From: JAPLDB01 sp038206355
GTDB lineage: Bacteria > Bacteroidota > Bacteroidia > AKYH767-A > 2013-40CM-41-45
Assembly (NCBI GenBank): GCA_038206355.1
Contig: JBBRAY010000006.1
Location: 1 to 64,000 of the forward strand
Reading direction: 5' to 3'
Length of the DNA stretch: 64,000 nt
Part shown: piece by piece, positions 1-7,748 of the stretch
How the letters are laid out: each line of letters begins with the position of its first letter
How positions within the stretch are numbered: the stretch's first letter is position 1
Made by a program: the position numbers and the translations under genes
The notes under the pieces: generated by a model
Told to the model about the DNA's origin: nothing
The model's input: only the letters and a program-made list of their open reading frames with translations
Database searches by the model: none

Positions 1-130
1 TAAGTAAAAGGGGAGTTTAGCTCAGCTGGTTCAGAGCATCCCGTCTTAAAAACGGGAGGGTCACAGCCGGTAATTTTGAAGATAGATAAATAAGTAAAAG
101 GGGAGTTTAGCTCAGCTGGTTCAGAGCATC
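1..130 (+). repeat. 40-bp direct repeat carrying the tRNA 5' half
   Basis: Positions 1-40 and 91-130 are identical over 40 bases. Each copy has a short leader (taagtaaaag) followed by the acceptor 5' strand, D arm and first anticodon-stem base region of a tRNA. The second copy leads into an intact tRNA-Val and the first into a broken tRNA-like sequence. The arrangement looks like a local duplication, or an insertion that rebuilt the tRNA gene. Confidence 0.85.
11..70 (+). pseudogene. Truncated tRNA-like sequence (tRNA-Val body, TAA in the anticodon position)
   Basis: The acceptor 5' strand GGGAGTT, the D arm and a perfect anticodon stem (CCCGT/ACGGG) around loop CTTAAAA are present, but the sequence then departs from tRNA: no T arm and no matching acceptor 3' strand follow. 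The loop would read UAA. That would be a leucine anticodon, but the body is identical to the adjacent tRNA-Val and lacks the long variable arm of tRNA-Leu. It is therefore read as a non-functional fragment. The same CGTCTTAAAA core recurs at 452-461. Confidence 0.7.
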
Positions 131-175
131 TGCCTTACAAGCAGAGGGTCACTGGTTCGAACCCAGTAACTCCCA
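101..175 (+). tRNA. tRNA-Val (anticodon TAC)
   Basis: A complete cloverleaf can be folded: acceptor GGGAGTT (101-107) pairs with AACTCCC (168-174); D stem GCTC/GAGC; anticodon stem TCTGC/GCAGA with loop CTTACAA (anticodon TAC, valine); T arm ACTGG-TTCGAAC-CCAGT. The discriminator base is A175. CCA is not encoded, so the end must be added after transcription. A terminator hairpin follows immediately. This is the only intact tRNA of the three tRNA-like sequences here. Confidence 0.95.
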
Positions 176-177
176 CT

Positions 178-201
178 AAAGTCCCTTAGGGGACTTTTTT
201 T
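178..201 (+). terminator. Rho-independent terminator after tRNA-Val
   Basis: An 8-bp stem AAAGTCCC (178-185) / GGGACTTT (190-197) with a TTAG loop is followed by a run of T to 201. It abuts the start codon of the downstream GIY-YIG gene with no room for a ribosome-binding site. Confidence 0.85.
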
Positions 202-459
202 ATGCAATACATTGTTTACATACTTTATTCTCAAATAAAGCAAAAATATTATGTTGGATTTACCGGAGATGCAATTGCCGAACGTTTGAGAAAACATAAT
301 TCAAATCACAGCGGATTTACAGGTTCTGCCAATGATTGGCAGTTAATCTATTCCGAAAATTTTGACCACAAAGCCGATGCGATCCGGCGCGAAAAAGAAA
401 TTAAAGGGTGGAAATCCAGAAGTAGAATTATGAAACTGGTTCAGGGCATTCCGTCTTAA
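202..459 (+). CDS. Small GIY-YIG family nuclease
   Basis: An 85-residue protein made of a single GIY-YIG nuclease fold. The GIY-type strand appears as YIVYILYS (residues 3-10), the YIG-type strand as YYVGFTG (16-22), and the conserved Arg and His/Asn region follows (AERLRKHN, 26-33). The late basic helix AIRREKEIKGWK is typical of the UvrC-N/Slx1-like small nucleases common in Bacteroidetes. The ATG lies directly on the T tract of the tRNA terminator, so there is no leader. The last eight codons (KLVQGIPS) and the stop codon are encoded by the D-arm to anticodon-loop part of a tRNA-like sequence (436-496). Known relatives are DNA repair or homing nucleases. A homing-type element that targets tRNA genes is my inference. 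Confidence 0.85.
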   Translation: MQYIVYILYSQIKQKYYVGFTGDAIAERLRKHNSNHSGFTGSANDWQLIYSENFDHKADAIRREKEIKGWKSRSRIMKLVQGIPS

Positions 460-496
460 AACAGGAGGGTCACTGGTTCGAACCCAGTAACTCCCA
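436..496 (+). pseudogene. tRNA-like 3' fragment overlapping the GIY-YIG gene end
   Basis: From CTGGTTCAG onward the sequence follows the tRNA-Val body: part of the D arm, a decayed anticodon stem with loop CTTAAAA, then an intact T arm (ACTGGTTCGAACCCAGT) and acceptor 3' strand AACTCCCA. The 5' acceptor strand and D-stem 5' strand are missing. The TAA of the anticodon loop is also the stop codon of the nuclease gene. It cannot fold as a full tRNA. Confidence 0.8.
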
Positions 497-505
497 CTTC
501 GTAAT

Positions 506-544
506 CAAGCGGTTACATACAAAATATGTAGCCGCTTGTTTTTT
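506..544 (+). terminator. Rho-independent terminator after the GIY-YIG/tRNA fragment
   Basis: A 14-bp stem, CAAGCGGTTACATA (506-519) with TATGTAGCCGCTTG (525-538) and one mismatch, is closed by a CAAAA loop and followed by six T. It ends transcription of the tRNA/nuclease block. Confidence 0.85.
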
Positions 545-592
545 GGTTGAAGCTTTGAAGTACGCAGAAAATAGGTAGGTCGAAGACGTCAT

Positions 593-1486
593 TTAATGAA
601 GCCTAATAAACCCCTCTATCACATCCATATAACTCTGAAATCCCATCGTCGTTTGAATGGTTTTATGGTTTGCTCCGGGTATGCGATGCGCTTCGCCATA
701 GCTGCCGCTGTAATTATCAAAGACGACCTGGCCATGGGTATCAATATTTAAGAAGTCGTCGGCTTCGCCATGGATCCAAAAAAAGGGCTGTGAGACAGAT
801 TTTATTTCTTCTCCGTTATTGATTGAGAGCGTGGTAAAGAAATCTCCCGGCAAGTCCATCCCTGATGCATCCTGTATCATTGTTTCTGCCGATGCAAATG
901 GTGCTTCAAGCATGAGCTTCTTAGGTTTCATGCTGTAATTTTCTGCTGCAATTTTTGTTGCCGGTGCTGTGCCCATACTGAATCCATACATTACAAGTCT
1001 GGAATCAGAAAGTCCGTTGCTTTTCAACCATTTCAAAGCTGCGTCAACGTCAGCATACAAACCATTTTCAGAGGATTCTCCTTCGCTCTTCCCATAGCCG
1101 CGGTAATCAATCATCATCACACCAAAGCGATTTTTGCTTCCTGTGTTTGCCAGTAATTCGCCGCGCGTCCAGTAGCTGTCCATGTGGTCTTTGTTCCCAT
1201 GACAATACATAATCACCGTATCTGTTGCAATGCGTGTAATGCTGCCAATGTAAATGGCGTAGATTGTTGTAGCACTTGATTCATCACTCGACTGAGATGC
1301 CAATGTAAAAATATGTACAAGTGAATCCGGGATGCGATAGGAGAGGTCGAGGTGAAAATCAGTATCGCCGGTGTAGTTGTCTAATTTATATTCTGAAATC
1401 TTTGAAGGATTGTAAAGGTTGTTGTCAAGATCAAAACAACCCATGAAAATGGTGACAGTGATAAGCAGTAAAATTATTTTTTTCAT
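593..1486 (-). CDS. Lipoprotein alpha/beta hydrolase
   Basis: A 297-residue protein of the alpha/beta hydrolase superfamily, probably an esterase or peptidase-like enzyme at the envelope. A lipoprotein signal ends at Cys17 (IFMGC). The fold shows the oxyanion strand with CHGN (95-98), the DYRGYGKS segment (127-134), the nucleophile elbow GFSMG with Ser170, an acid in HGEADD (Asp243 or Asp244) and His274 in GANHKT. The family resembles the BAAT/YqkD-type 'serine aminopeptidase S33' hydrolases. It follows the next upstream gene (1490-2248) by 3 bases, so the two are likely cotranscribed. The substrate cannot be told from sequence. Confidence 0.85.
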   Translation of the reverse strand: MKKIILLLITVTIFMGCFDLDNNLYNPSKISEYKLDNYTGDTDFHLDLSYRIPDSLVHIFTLASQSSDESSATTIYAIYIGSITRIATDTVIMYCHGNKDHMDSYWTRGELLANTGSKNRFGVMMIDYRGYGKSEGESSENGLYADVDAALKWLKSNGLSDSRLVMYGFSMGTAPATKIAAENYSMKPKKLMLEAPFASAETMIQDASGMDLPGDFFTTLSINNGEEIKSVSQPFFWIHGEADDFLNIDTHGQVVFDNYSGSYGEAHRIPGANHKTIQTTMGFQSYMDVIEGFIRLH

Positions 1487-1489
1487 CGC

Positions 1490-2248
1490 TTAAAATTTAC
1501 GAGTATATCCGATATAAACTCCGAAAGCTCCATTGGTACCAAAGGGCGTCCGGTATTCAACCACCAGCTTTTCATTGGAGAGGTTAGGGGCAATGGCGCG
1601 CATTTCTGTTGTGAAACTTCCTTTCTTCCCGCAAAAACTATGTCCGATGGCAGGCATAAAAAACCAGTGGTTCTCCTGTGTTTTACCGTAAGCTTTTTTT
1701 GAAGCGAGTTCAAACCAGTTGTCAATACCGAGATACACGAGATTGTTTTTCTTTCCATATTCCCAAAATGCATTTATTGCAAGCTGCGGATAAAATTTGG
1801 CGGCATTTTTATTTCTGTAGATAAAATCAAAGGATGGAGTAATGCTGACAGCAGGGAAATAAATATTCTGTTTCAATAGTTGTTTTGTCGCACCGAAATT
1901 CATCTGGAAATTTCCAAAGAGCGCAGACGTTATGTTCACTGAAGCAAAGCCTGTGAGTGCGCTGTCAATTCCATAGCCATAATTAGCGGTAAGAAACGGA
2001 ACAGGAATAGTTGAGGAATTGTATTTTATCAGTTCACCACCGAAAGAAAGATTGGCTGCCTGCTGATTTTTTTCCAACGGCTTTACAAAACGCATCGGAG
2101 CACATGATGAAAGCATACAACAAGTGATTGCAAGAGCGGGTAATCTTATTTTTAAAAAGACAGTGTTGCGGAATAAATAGAATAAGAGACTCCGAAGATT
2201 CACAGATAGATTTTTTCTGATGTTAGTTAATCTGCGCATCTGTGGCAT
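1490..2248 (-). CDS. Outer-membrane beta-barrel-like lipoprotein of unknown function
   Basis: A protein of up to 252 residues. A hydrophobic stretch ending in LSSC49 looks like a lipobox, and the rest has the alternating strands, aromatic ends and final aromatic residue (Phe) of small outer-membrane barrels. The start is uncertain: the first 30 or so codons lie in a dispersed intergenic repeat (ATCTGTGGC family), and no ATG, GTG or TTG stands just before the hydrophobic segment. The native start may have been displaced. It is followed by the hydrolase gene 3 bases later. No function is recognised. Confidence 0.55.
   Translation of the reverse strand: MPQMRRLTNIRKNLSVNLRSLLFYLFRNTVFLKIRLPALAITCCMLSSCAPMRFVKPLEKNQQAANLSFGGELIKYNSSTIPVPFLTANYGYGIDSALTGFASVNITSALFGNFQMNFGATKQLLKQNIYFPAVSITPSFDFIYRNKNAAKFYPQLAINAFWEYGKKNNLVYLGIDNWFELASKKAYGKTQENHWFFMPAIGHSFCGKKGSFTTEMRAIAPNLSNEKLVVEYRTPFGTNGAFGVYIGYTRKF
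2200..2246. repeat. Dispersed ATCTGTGGC-type repeat, copy 1
   Basis: On the + strand a cacagat arm (2202-2208) is followed by aatctgcgcatctgtggca (2229-2247). The two arms are loosely complementary. The same unit occurs at 37698-37875 and four times at 62150-62360. Here it overlaps the annotated 5' end of the minus-strand outer-membrane protein gene. Confidence 0.6.
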
Positions 2249-2296
2249 ATGGATTTTCCTTTTTTAAATCCTGCTCTTCTTTGGCTTCAAAAAAAT

Positions 2297-3658
2297 CTAA
2301 ACCAATCCCTGCGCAAGCATTGCATCGGCCACTTTTACGAAGCCACCGATATTGGCGCCTACAACATAATTGGTGAAGTAGTTTTCGTCTGTTCCGTATT
2401 TCACACAGGTACTATGTATGCTGCTCATAATACCGAGGAGGCGCTGATCTACTTCTTCACGCGTCCATGAAAGGCGCAATGAGTTCTGACTCATTTCCAG
2501 CCCTGATACTGCTACACCGCCGGCATTTGAAGCTTTTCCCGGTGCAAAAAGTATTTTGTGCTCAATAAAATAGTCCATTGCTTCAGGCGTTGAAGGCATA
2601 TTCGCTCCTTCGGCAACAGCAATGCATCCGTTTTTCACAAGCGCTTTTGCATCTTCACCATTTAATTCATTTTGTGTAGCGCTTGGCAAAGCAACTTCAC
2701 ATGTTACGCCCCATGGCGTTTTGCCGGGAATGAAATCACATTTAAATTTATCTGCATACTCTTTAATGCGTCCGCGTTTTTCATTCTTCAATTGCATGAT
2801 GTAGTTGAGTTTCTCCTGGTTGATGCCGTCCTTGTCGTATATAAATCCATCACTGTCGCTAAAAGTCAATACCTTTGCACCGAGTTGTAAACATTTCTCC
2901 GCTGCATATTGGGCTACATTACCTGAGCCGCTGATGACTACATTTTTTCCCCTTAAACTGTCACCCTTGGTTTTTAGCATCTCCTGAGTAAAGTAAACAC
3001 AGCCATAACCTGTGGCTTCAGGGCGTATCAGGCTGCCGCCAAACTGCATTCCTTTTCCGGTGAGTACGCCGGTAAATTCTCCACTCAGTCTTTTGAATTG
3101 TCCGAAAAGAAATCCGACTTCTCTTCCGCCAACACCGATATCGCCTGCAGGCACGTCTATATCTGCGCCGATGTGACGAAACAATTCAGTCATAAAACTC
3201 TGACAGAAACGCATCACTTCATTGTCCGATTTTCCTTTCGGATCGAAATCAGAACCGCCTTTTCCACCACCCATGGATAATGTGGTCAGACTGTTTTTGA
3301 ACACTTGTTCGAAGGCTAGAAATTTTAAGATGCCGAGGTAAACAGTAGGGTGAAAGCGAAGTCCGCCTTTATATGGGCCGATAGCGCTGCTCATTTGCAC
3401 GCGGAATCCACGATTAATTTCGAATCCTCCTTTGTCGTTCATCCAGGGAACACGAAACATCACAACGCGCTCCGGTTCGGCAATGCGTTCGAGTATTTTT
3501 GTTTTTTCATATACAGGATGATCTTCGATAAAGGGCATTACTGTCATCGCCACCTCGTGAACCGCCTGATGAAATTCTTTTTCTCCCGGATTCTTTACCG
3601 CGATGTGCTGCATGAATCCATCCACTTTTTTCTGAACGCCTGTCGAAAGTGTACTCAT
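2297..3658 (-). CDS. gdhA: NADP-specific glutamate dehydrogenase
   Basis: Catalyses reductive amination of 2-oxoglutarate to glutamate with NADPH, the direct ammonium assimilation route in the cytoplasm. From the chosen ATG (MSTLSTGVQKK) the protein has 453 residues, the normal length for the hexameric bacterial enzyme; a start 13 codons further upstream is possible but adds nothing conserved. Visible hallmarks are the substrate-site glycine-rich segment GGGKGGSDFDPKGKSD with the catalytic Lys region, PAGDIGVGGREVGFLFG, the dinucleotide-binding GSGNVAQYAA, and the late SNAGGVAVSGLEMSQN. On the minus strand, TACCTTCG at 3708-3715 resembles a Bacteroidetes -7 box, but no good -33 box was found. 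The gene stands alone, 48 bp from its downstream neighbour. Confidence 0.95.
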   Translation of the reverse strand: MSTLSTGVQKKVDGFMQHIAVKNPGEKEFHQAVHEVAMTVMPFIEDHPVYEKTKILERIAEPERVVMFRVPWMNDKGGFEINRGFRVQMSSAIGPYKGGLRFHPTVYLGILKFLAFEQVFKNSLTTLSMGGGKGGSDFDPKGKSDNEVMRFCQSFMTELFRHIGADIDVPAGDIGVGGREVGFLFGQFKRLSGEFTGVLTGKGMQFGGSLIRPEATGYGCVYFTQEMLKTKGDSLRGKNVVISGSGNVAQYAAEKCLQLGAKVLTFSDSDGFIYDKDGINQEKLNYIMQLKNEKRGRIKEYADKFKCDFIPGKTPWGVTCEVALPSATQNELNGEDAKALVKNGCIAVAEGANMPSTPEAMDYFIEHKILFAPGKASNAGGVAVSGLEMSQNSLRLSWTREEVDQRLLGIMSSIHSTCVKYGTDENYFTNYVVGANIGGFVKVADAMLAQGLV

Positions 3659-3800
3659 ATAATTTTGTTTAAATGTTTGAGATTTTTCCGTTAGCAATAA
3701 AGTGGGACGAAGGTAAAAAAGGTTTTTATGTGTGAAAATGTTGGCAAAATTGTCGTGGCAATGCGTTTAAAATAAATTATAGAGAGGAAAATGGGCCGTA

Positions 3801-3894
3801 TCAGCCACAAATTCCACGAATTAACACCAATTAATTGTTTGCTTTCTTCTTCGTGTTAATTCGTGTTCCCGATAGCTATCAGGATCATGGCTGA
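3801..3894. repeat. Intergenic inverted repeat
   Basis: Two nested arms face each other: TCAGCCA (3801-3807) with TGGCTGA (3888-3894), and CACGAATTAACAC (3815-3827) with GTGTTAATTCGTG (3853-3865). A GATAGCTATC palindrome lies at 3871-3880 and recurs at 5639-5648. It separates divergent genes and is not a terminator (no T tract). It is probably a small mobile or REP-like element. Confidence 0.65.
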
Positions 3895-3966
3895 CTTTAA
3901 TTCATGATACTTACGGTTTATACTTCAAAAAGAAATCATGAACTTTGCATCTCTCAGATCTTTTCA

Positions 3967-5463
3967 ATGAAAATATTTTCTTCAGCAATTATTTATTTCT
4001 TCATCCTTTTTCGCTTTACAGATTGTTTAGCTCAAACGATTAAGTGGAGCGCACCGATGACGGACGACAAGAAATTTCCTTACCTGAAAATTCTTGGCTC
4101 GACTGATGAAGGTTATTTTTTATTGAAGAGTAACCTCACTTTCGGTAACGATAAAAACCGCAGTGGTTTCCGAACGCGCAAATACCTTTTGCAATTGTTG
4201 AATGAAGACCTGAGGATAAAATATACCAGGCCGCTCACAATGGGATGTGAAGGCTGTCGCATTGCCGACGTAGGAATTGTGGGTTCGCATGTTGCAATTC
4301 TCTATTCAAGATTTGACAAACAAAATAAAAATCTGCAGTTGTATATCACAAAGCTTGGCAATGATGGCAGGCCATTCGGTAATGAGGTTTTGCTTCTGGA
4401 AACCGCTGCCGATAAAGTAGATCAGGATAATCAGCCCGACCTTATTTATTCCCACGATGAAAACCTGGTCTCATGTGCATTGCGTGCTGTCTCCAAAGAA
4501 AACGACGAACAGATTTATACTGTTGCTGTATTTGACACCGCTTTGTCAATTGTTGGCCGAAAGGAATTTACTGTTCCTGTCAAAGCAAAATTATTTGGCC
4601 CCATTACATCCGTACTTACTGATGAAGGTAATTTTTATCTGCTCGGAATTGAATTCAGAACAGAGAAGCGCGTAAAAAATCCGGGAGAAAGTTTTTACAA
4701 ACTGATATCATACAACTTAAAAGAGAATGCCGTTTTCAGGAATGAGATCCGCCTCGAGGATAAATTCCTCACCGATGTAGCCATCAGTGCCGATAACCTG
4801 AACCATAAGATTGTTGTTTCCGGATTTTATTCTGATAAAACGGCGTTTAGCACCACCGGCATATTTTATTATTCACTGAGTGAAGATTCTCTCATTCAGA
4901 CTCCAATCGTAACATCATCTTTTTCAAATGATTTTTTGCGAAAGCTCGTGAAAGAAGGAAGAACCAAAGACAACGAACTGGTCAATTATTCCATCGACAG
5001 GAGTGTGCTGAGAAAAGATGGCGGCGCTGCCATCGTAGCCGAATCATTTAACATCACTTCCCGTTCTTACTGGGATTATTATATGCAGACGTGGGTTTAC
5101 CATTACTACTATCACTATGGTAATATCATTGCTTTATCCATAAATCCCGACGGTTCATTGCTGTGGAGTAATTCGATTCAGAAGGACCAGAACTCCAGCG
5201 ACGACGGTGGATATTATTCGTCATATTTCTCTGCCATCATCAATGGAAAGATTCTGAATATATATAATAAATATATCAGTGATAACAGTTCAGTATTGAT
5301 GACGAGCGTAAATGGAGTAGGGGAGCAGCAAACAATAATCCTTTTTGAAGAATCGCTCAATGCCAGCGTCATTCCTCATTCAGCAAAGCAGGTAGATGAA
5401 GATACTATTTTGATCCCGGTAGAAAGGGATGGGGAGCCTTTTTTAGTGAAGATTGTCTTTTGA
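3967..5463 (+). CDS. Exported protein of unknown function, probably beta-propeller-like
   Basis: 498 residues from the chosen start MKIFSSAIIYFF, which begins a clear Sec signal peptide ending in CLAQ. An ATG 63 bases upstream is less likely because a -7-like box (GAACTTTG, 3941-3948) lies between the two. The mature part is rich in beta strands with repeated hydrophobic-polar blocks and aromatic turns, as in propellers, and has a Tyr/His-rich stretch (YYMQTWVYHYYYHYG). There is no T9SS sorting domain at the C-terminus, so it is likely periplasmic or surface-attached by other means. No family is recognised. Confidence 0.7.
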   Translation: MKIFSSAIIYFFILFRFTDCLAQTIKWSAPMTDDKKFPYLKILGSTDEGYFLLKSNLTFGNDKNRSGFRTRKYLLQLLNEDLRIKYTRPLTMGCEGCRIADVGIVGSHVAILYSRFDKQNKNLQLYITKLGNDGRPFGNEVLLLETAADKVDQDNQPDLIYSHDENLVSCALRAVSKENDEQIYTVAVFDTALSIVGRKEFTVPVKAKLFGPITSVLTDEGNFYLLGIEFRTEKRVKNPGESFYKLISYNLKENAVFRNEIRLEDKFLTDVAISADNLNHKIVVSGFYSDKTAFSTTGIFYYSLSEDSLIQTPIVTSSFSNDFLRKLVKEGRTKDNELVNYSIDRSVLRKDGGAAIVAESFNITSRSYWDYYMQTWVYHYYYHYGNIIALSINPDGSLLWSNSIQKDQNSSDDGGYYSSYFSAIINGKILNIYNKYISDNSSVLMTSVNGVGEQQTIILFEESLNASVIPHSAKQVDEDTILIPVERDGEPFLVKIVF

Positions 5464-5868
5464 TTTTAGAATGTAAATCGGGTCATTTGTCACAAGTCAT
5501 TCGAAACAGCCACAGCCATTGCTATTTTTTTGTTGCCTATAGTCATTTGTTTACTACTCATCAGCCAAATGACAGATTCACGTCTATGACTAATGACCCA
5601 ATGACGGCTGCTCCGGTTTCCCGCGTTCACGTCTTCCCGATAGCTATCGTGACCTGAAGGGGGGCATTCGCACGGAGTACGATTTACAATCTTAATTTGG
5701 TGTTGCAGGATATACCGATCACATAATGACTCAATGACTGCTGCATTTCTTCTAGTCACAAATTGCAATACAGGATTTACGGGCAGAAATTTCAGGGTCT
5801 CAACTAATCGCTGACTATAAATAATGCGCATTAAATGGATTAGTGCACATTGCCTACTGCATACTTAT
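5464..5868. other. Gene-free spacer with decayed repeat fragments
   Basis: About 400 bases between convergent genes. It contains several variants of the short words tcatttgtcac, actaatgacc, aatgacccaatgac and ataatgactcaatgac on both strands, and a GATAGCTATC palindrome. Open frames crossing it have no recognisable product and read through the repeats. I see no gene here. Confidence 0.5.
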
Positions 5869-6861
5869 TCACGACTTCTTACTCTGCAAATACACCCTCT
5901 GCCCCGGTTTCACCTCAGCATTTTCACTGAAGTTGTTCCATTTCAATATGAGTCGCAGCTTAACGCCTTGTTCCTGGGCAATGTCATGGAGTGATTGTCC
6001 CGGCTTAGCAGTATAAAAAGAGCGCTCGCCTGTGCGTCTTTTAGGTTTTAAATAAATTTTTTCACCGGGATCAACAGGGGAGCCCTTTTCAAGCTCATTG
6101 TATTTTAAGATCTGCCATTCACCCATTTCAAATTCATCGGCAATGCCACGGTAGGTATCTCCGGAAGCTGCAACGATATAGGGCGTTTCATTATTAAAGA
6201 AAACCTGGTGCCCGCCGAAAGGGTTGATCACCTCAGAAGTAGGGACAATGATTTTATTTTGTGACGGCACCGCTTTCTTTAAAATTGGTTCAGGCCTTGC
6301 GCTTGCAACGGGCTCATACATCTGTCCCGGAAGGTCATTGCCCCGATCGAGTTCAAAGAGGCGATTGTCTTCGATAATTTTTATCAGGCGATCAGCATAC
6401 TGCGGGTTGGTAGCATATCCTGCTTTTTTCAATCCGCGCGCCCATCCCTGATAATCTTTCATATCGAGGAGAAATAATTCAGCATAGCGCTGGCGTGTGC
6501 GCAGAAAATCGGAATGGTCGTCATAAGATTCCAGCGCGTTTTTATATTTTCTGAAGCACTCATCACGAGTATCATCATCCTGAATGTAAGTAGCGCCTGT
6601 CCAGTTTGCACATTTTATCCCAAAGTGGTTATTGGCATTGGTGGCAAGGGGACTGTTACCGTCCTGGCTTTCCAGGCATGCCTGTGCAAGCGTGATGCTG
6701 GCAGGAACGCCTGTCTTTTTCATATCCCGCACGGCATCGTTTTTATACCTTGTAATGTATTCTTGCCGCGTCATTTTATAGTCTGAAGCAAATGAAGTGG
6801 CGGTTCCAACAAGAAATGTTGAGAGAAAAAACAAATAAGGGGTCAGGTTTAACCTTTGCAT
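5869..6861 (-). CDS. Exported LysM glucosaminidase (GH73-type peptidoglycan hydrolase)
   Basis: Cleaves the glycan strands of peptidoglycan (endo-beta-N-acetylglucosaminidase). A signal peptide ends near residue 26. A GH73/FlgJ-type domain spans about residues 30-165, with the catalytic Glu64 in QACLESQDGNS and the family segment NNHFGIKC. Two LysM carbohydrate-binding motifs follow (about 226-275 with the AASGDTYRGIADEF core, and 281-327 with AKPGQSLHDIAQEQ). The length (330) and domain order match the Bacteroidetes family. It is a single gene facing the upstream exported protein. A cell-separation or wall-turnover role is inferred; it is not adjacent to secretion genes. Confidence 0.9.
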   Translation of the reverse strand: MQRLNLTPYLFFLSTFLVGTATSFASDYKMTRQEYITRYKNDAVRDMKKTGVPASITLAQACLESQDGNSPLATNANNHFGIKCANWTGATYIQDDDTRDECFRKYKNALESYDDHSDFLRTRQRYAELFLLDMKDYQGWARGLKKAGYATNPQYADRLIKIIEDNRLFELDRGNDLPGQMYEPVASARPEPILKKAVPSQNKIIVPTSEVINPFGGHQVFFNNETPYIVAASGDTYRGIADEFEMGEWQILKYNELEKGSPVDPGEKIYLKPKRRTGERSFYTAKPGQSLHDIAQEQGVKLRLILKWNNFSENAEVKPGQRVYLQSKKS

Positions 6862-7068
6862 AATTGACTAACGAAATTTGAGTGTGGTTATTCTAACGGA
6901 AGAATGAAGTGTAAGGTTTTGGGGAATGTTGAAATTTTTTTCCTGCATTTGTTTAAGCCGCCGGCAATCGTCATACAGATCTTGTATTTTTCAATACTTT
7001 GACAAACTAAATCCATTCACCCATCATTTCTATCCATTCCTCAATTATTCCCTGCCACCGTTAAATGA

Positions 7069-7102
7069 TTTGGTTTCCGGATAATAATTTTATATACGTT
7101 TG
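7069..7102 (+). promoter_or_regulatory. Putative Bacteroidetes-type promoter for the 7273 gene
   Basis: A perfect -7 box TACGTTTG (7095-7102, consensus TAnnTTTG) is preceded by TTTG (7069-7072) with a 22-base spacer, a little long. Transcription would begin near 7109 and give a leader of about 160 bases that includes the 7-bp tandem repeat at 7138. Confidence 0.4.
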
Positions 7103-7137
7103 AGGTAACATTTTTTTAGATTCATGAAAACAGAAAA

Positions 7138-7163
7138 CGGTTCACGGTTCACGGTTCACGGTT
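7138..7163 (+). repeat. 7-bp tandem repeat (cggttca)
   Basis: The unit CGGTTCA occurs three times in a row followed by a partial unit CGGTTA. It sits in the leader of the following secreted-protein gene. It is too short to call a functional element. Confidence 0.7.
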
Positions 7164-7272
7164 AGAAAAAATAACCTGCAAGATATTCAGCATTCCCGCT
7201 CGTACCTATGGTGCAGCGGTTTTTTTATGTCCTTTTTTTTTCAATTTAATTTCATACTTAACCCTAATCCCA

Positions 7273-7719
7273 ATGAAACATACCTCAAAATTTCTGCTGC
7301 TGTTTTTTTTTCTTGCCTTTTTTGCGGGGCCATCTGAAGCACAGCAAAGCACGTATCCTGTTTTATCCACATCAGTAGAAACCACCTGCATCACTAACTG
7401 TATTGATGCCGATTCAATTCCATATATCAGCGACAGCACCGCCATTGCCGTGGTGATGACGATTGATCTTTTTGAAGTTACCGGAATTACTTCCCTGCAC
7501 GTAAAGCTTGGAACAACAAGCGGCAGCGCTGATCTGCTTGATAAAACATTTGCCTTTGATGTTTCAGGCAGTGTTGGTAATGGTTGCACCTATAGCCGGA
7601 CTGATTATACGGTAACACTTGGTCTTGGCAGTTTCACCGGACTTACTTCCTACTTCAGTGAAGTGATTCTTGAACGAGATGATCACTCATACACCGATGC
7701 CATTGTTTTTAACCGGTAA
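7273..7719 (+). CDS. Small exported protein of unknown function
   Basis: 148 residues with a Sec signal peptide (hydrophobic LLLFFFLAFFAG, cleavage near SEAQ). The mature part is Ser/Thr/Gly-rich with alternating strands and four cysteines, two in the pair CITNC. It precedes the giant SprB-repeat protein by 29 bases in the same direction, so the two are probably cotranscribed. No family is recognised and there is no sorting domain. It could be a surface or periplasmic partner of the large protein; that is a guess from position. Confidence 0.65.
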   Translation: MKHTSKFLLLFFFLAFFAGPSEAQQSTYPVLSTSVETTCITNCIDADSIPYISDSTAIAVVMTIDLFEVTGITSLHVKLGTTSGSADLLDKTFAFDVSGSVGNGCTYSRTDYTVTLGLGSFTGLTSYFSEVILERDDHSYTDAIVFNR

Positions 7720-7748
7720 CATTTCACCAACCAAAAAAACCAACACCA

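Noticed and set aside
11..70. tRNA-Leu(UAA) gene
   Set aside because: The loop reads TAA, but there is no long variable arm, T arm or acceptor 3' strand, and the body is that of the adjacent tRNA-Val. It is a truncated copy.
2249..3694. Plus-strand frames across the gdhA region
   Set aside because: All are antisense shadows of the strongly conserved glutamate dehydrogenase gene.
5490..5831. 113-residue minus-strand open frame
   Set aside because: It runs through repeat-like sequence (aatgacccaatgac words and a GATAGCTATC palindrome), has no recognisable domain and no neighbour link.
7138..7163. 7-bp tandem repeat as a phase-variation tract
   Set aside because: Only about 3.5 units and outside the coding frame and promoter boxes; no evidence of slippage. 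Recorded only as a repeat.
7206..7589. 127-residue minus-strand frame opposite the 7273 gene
   Set aside because: It is the antisense shadow of the 7273 exported-protein gene, which has a proper signal peptide.
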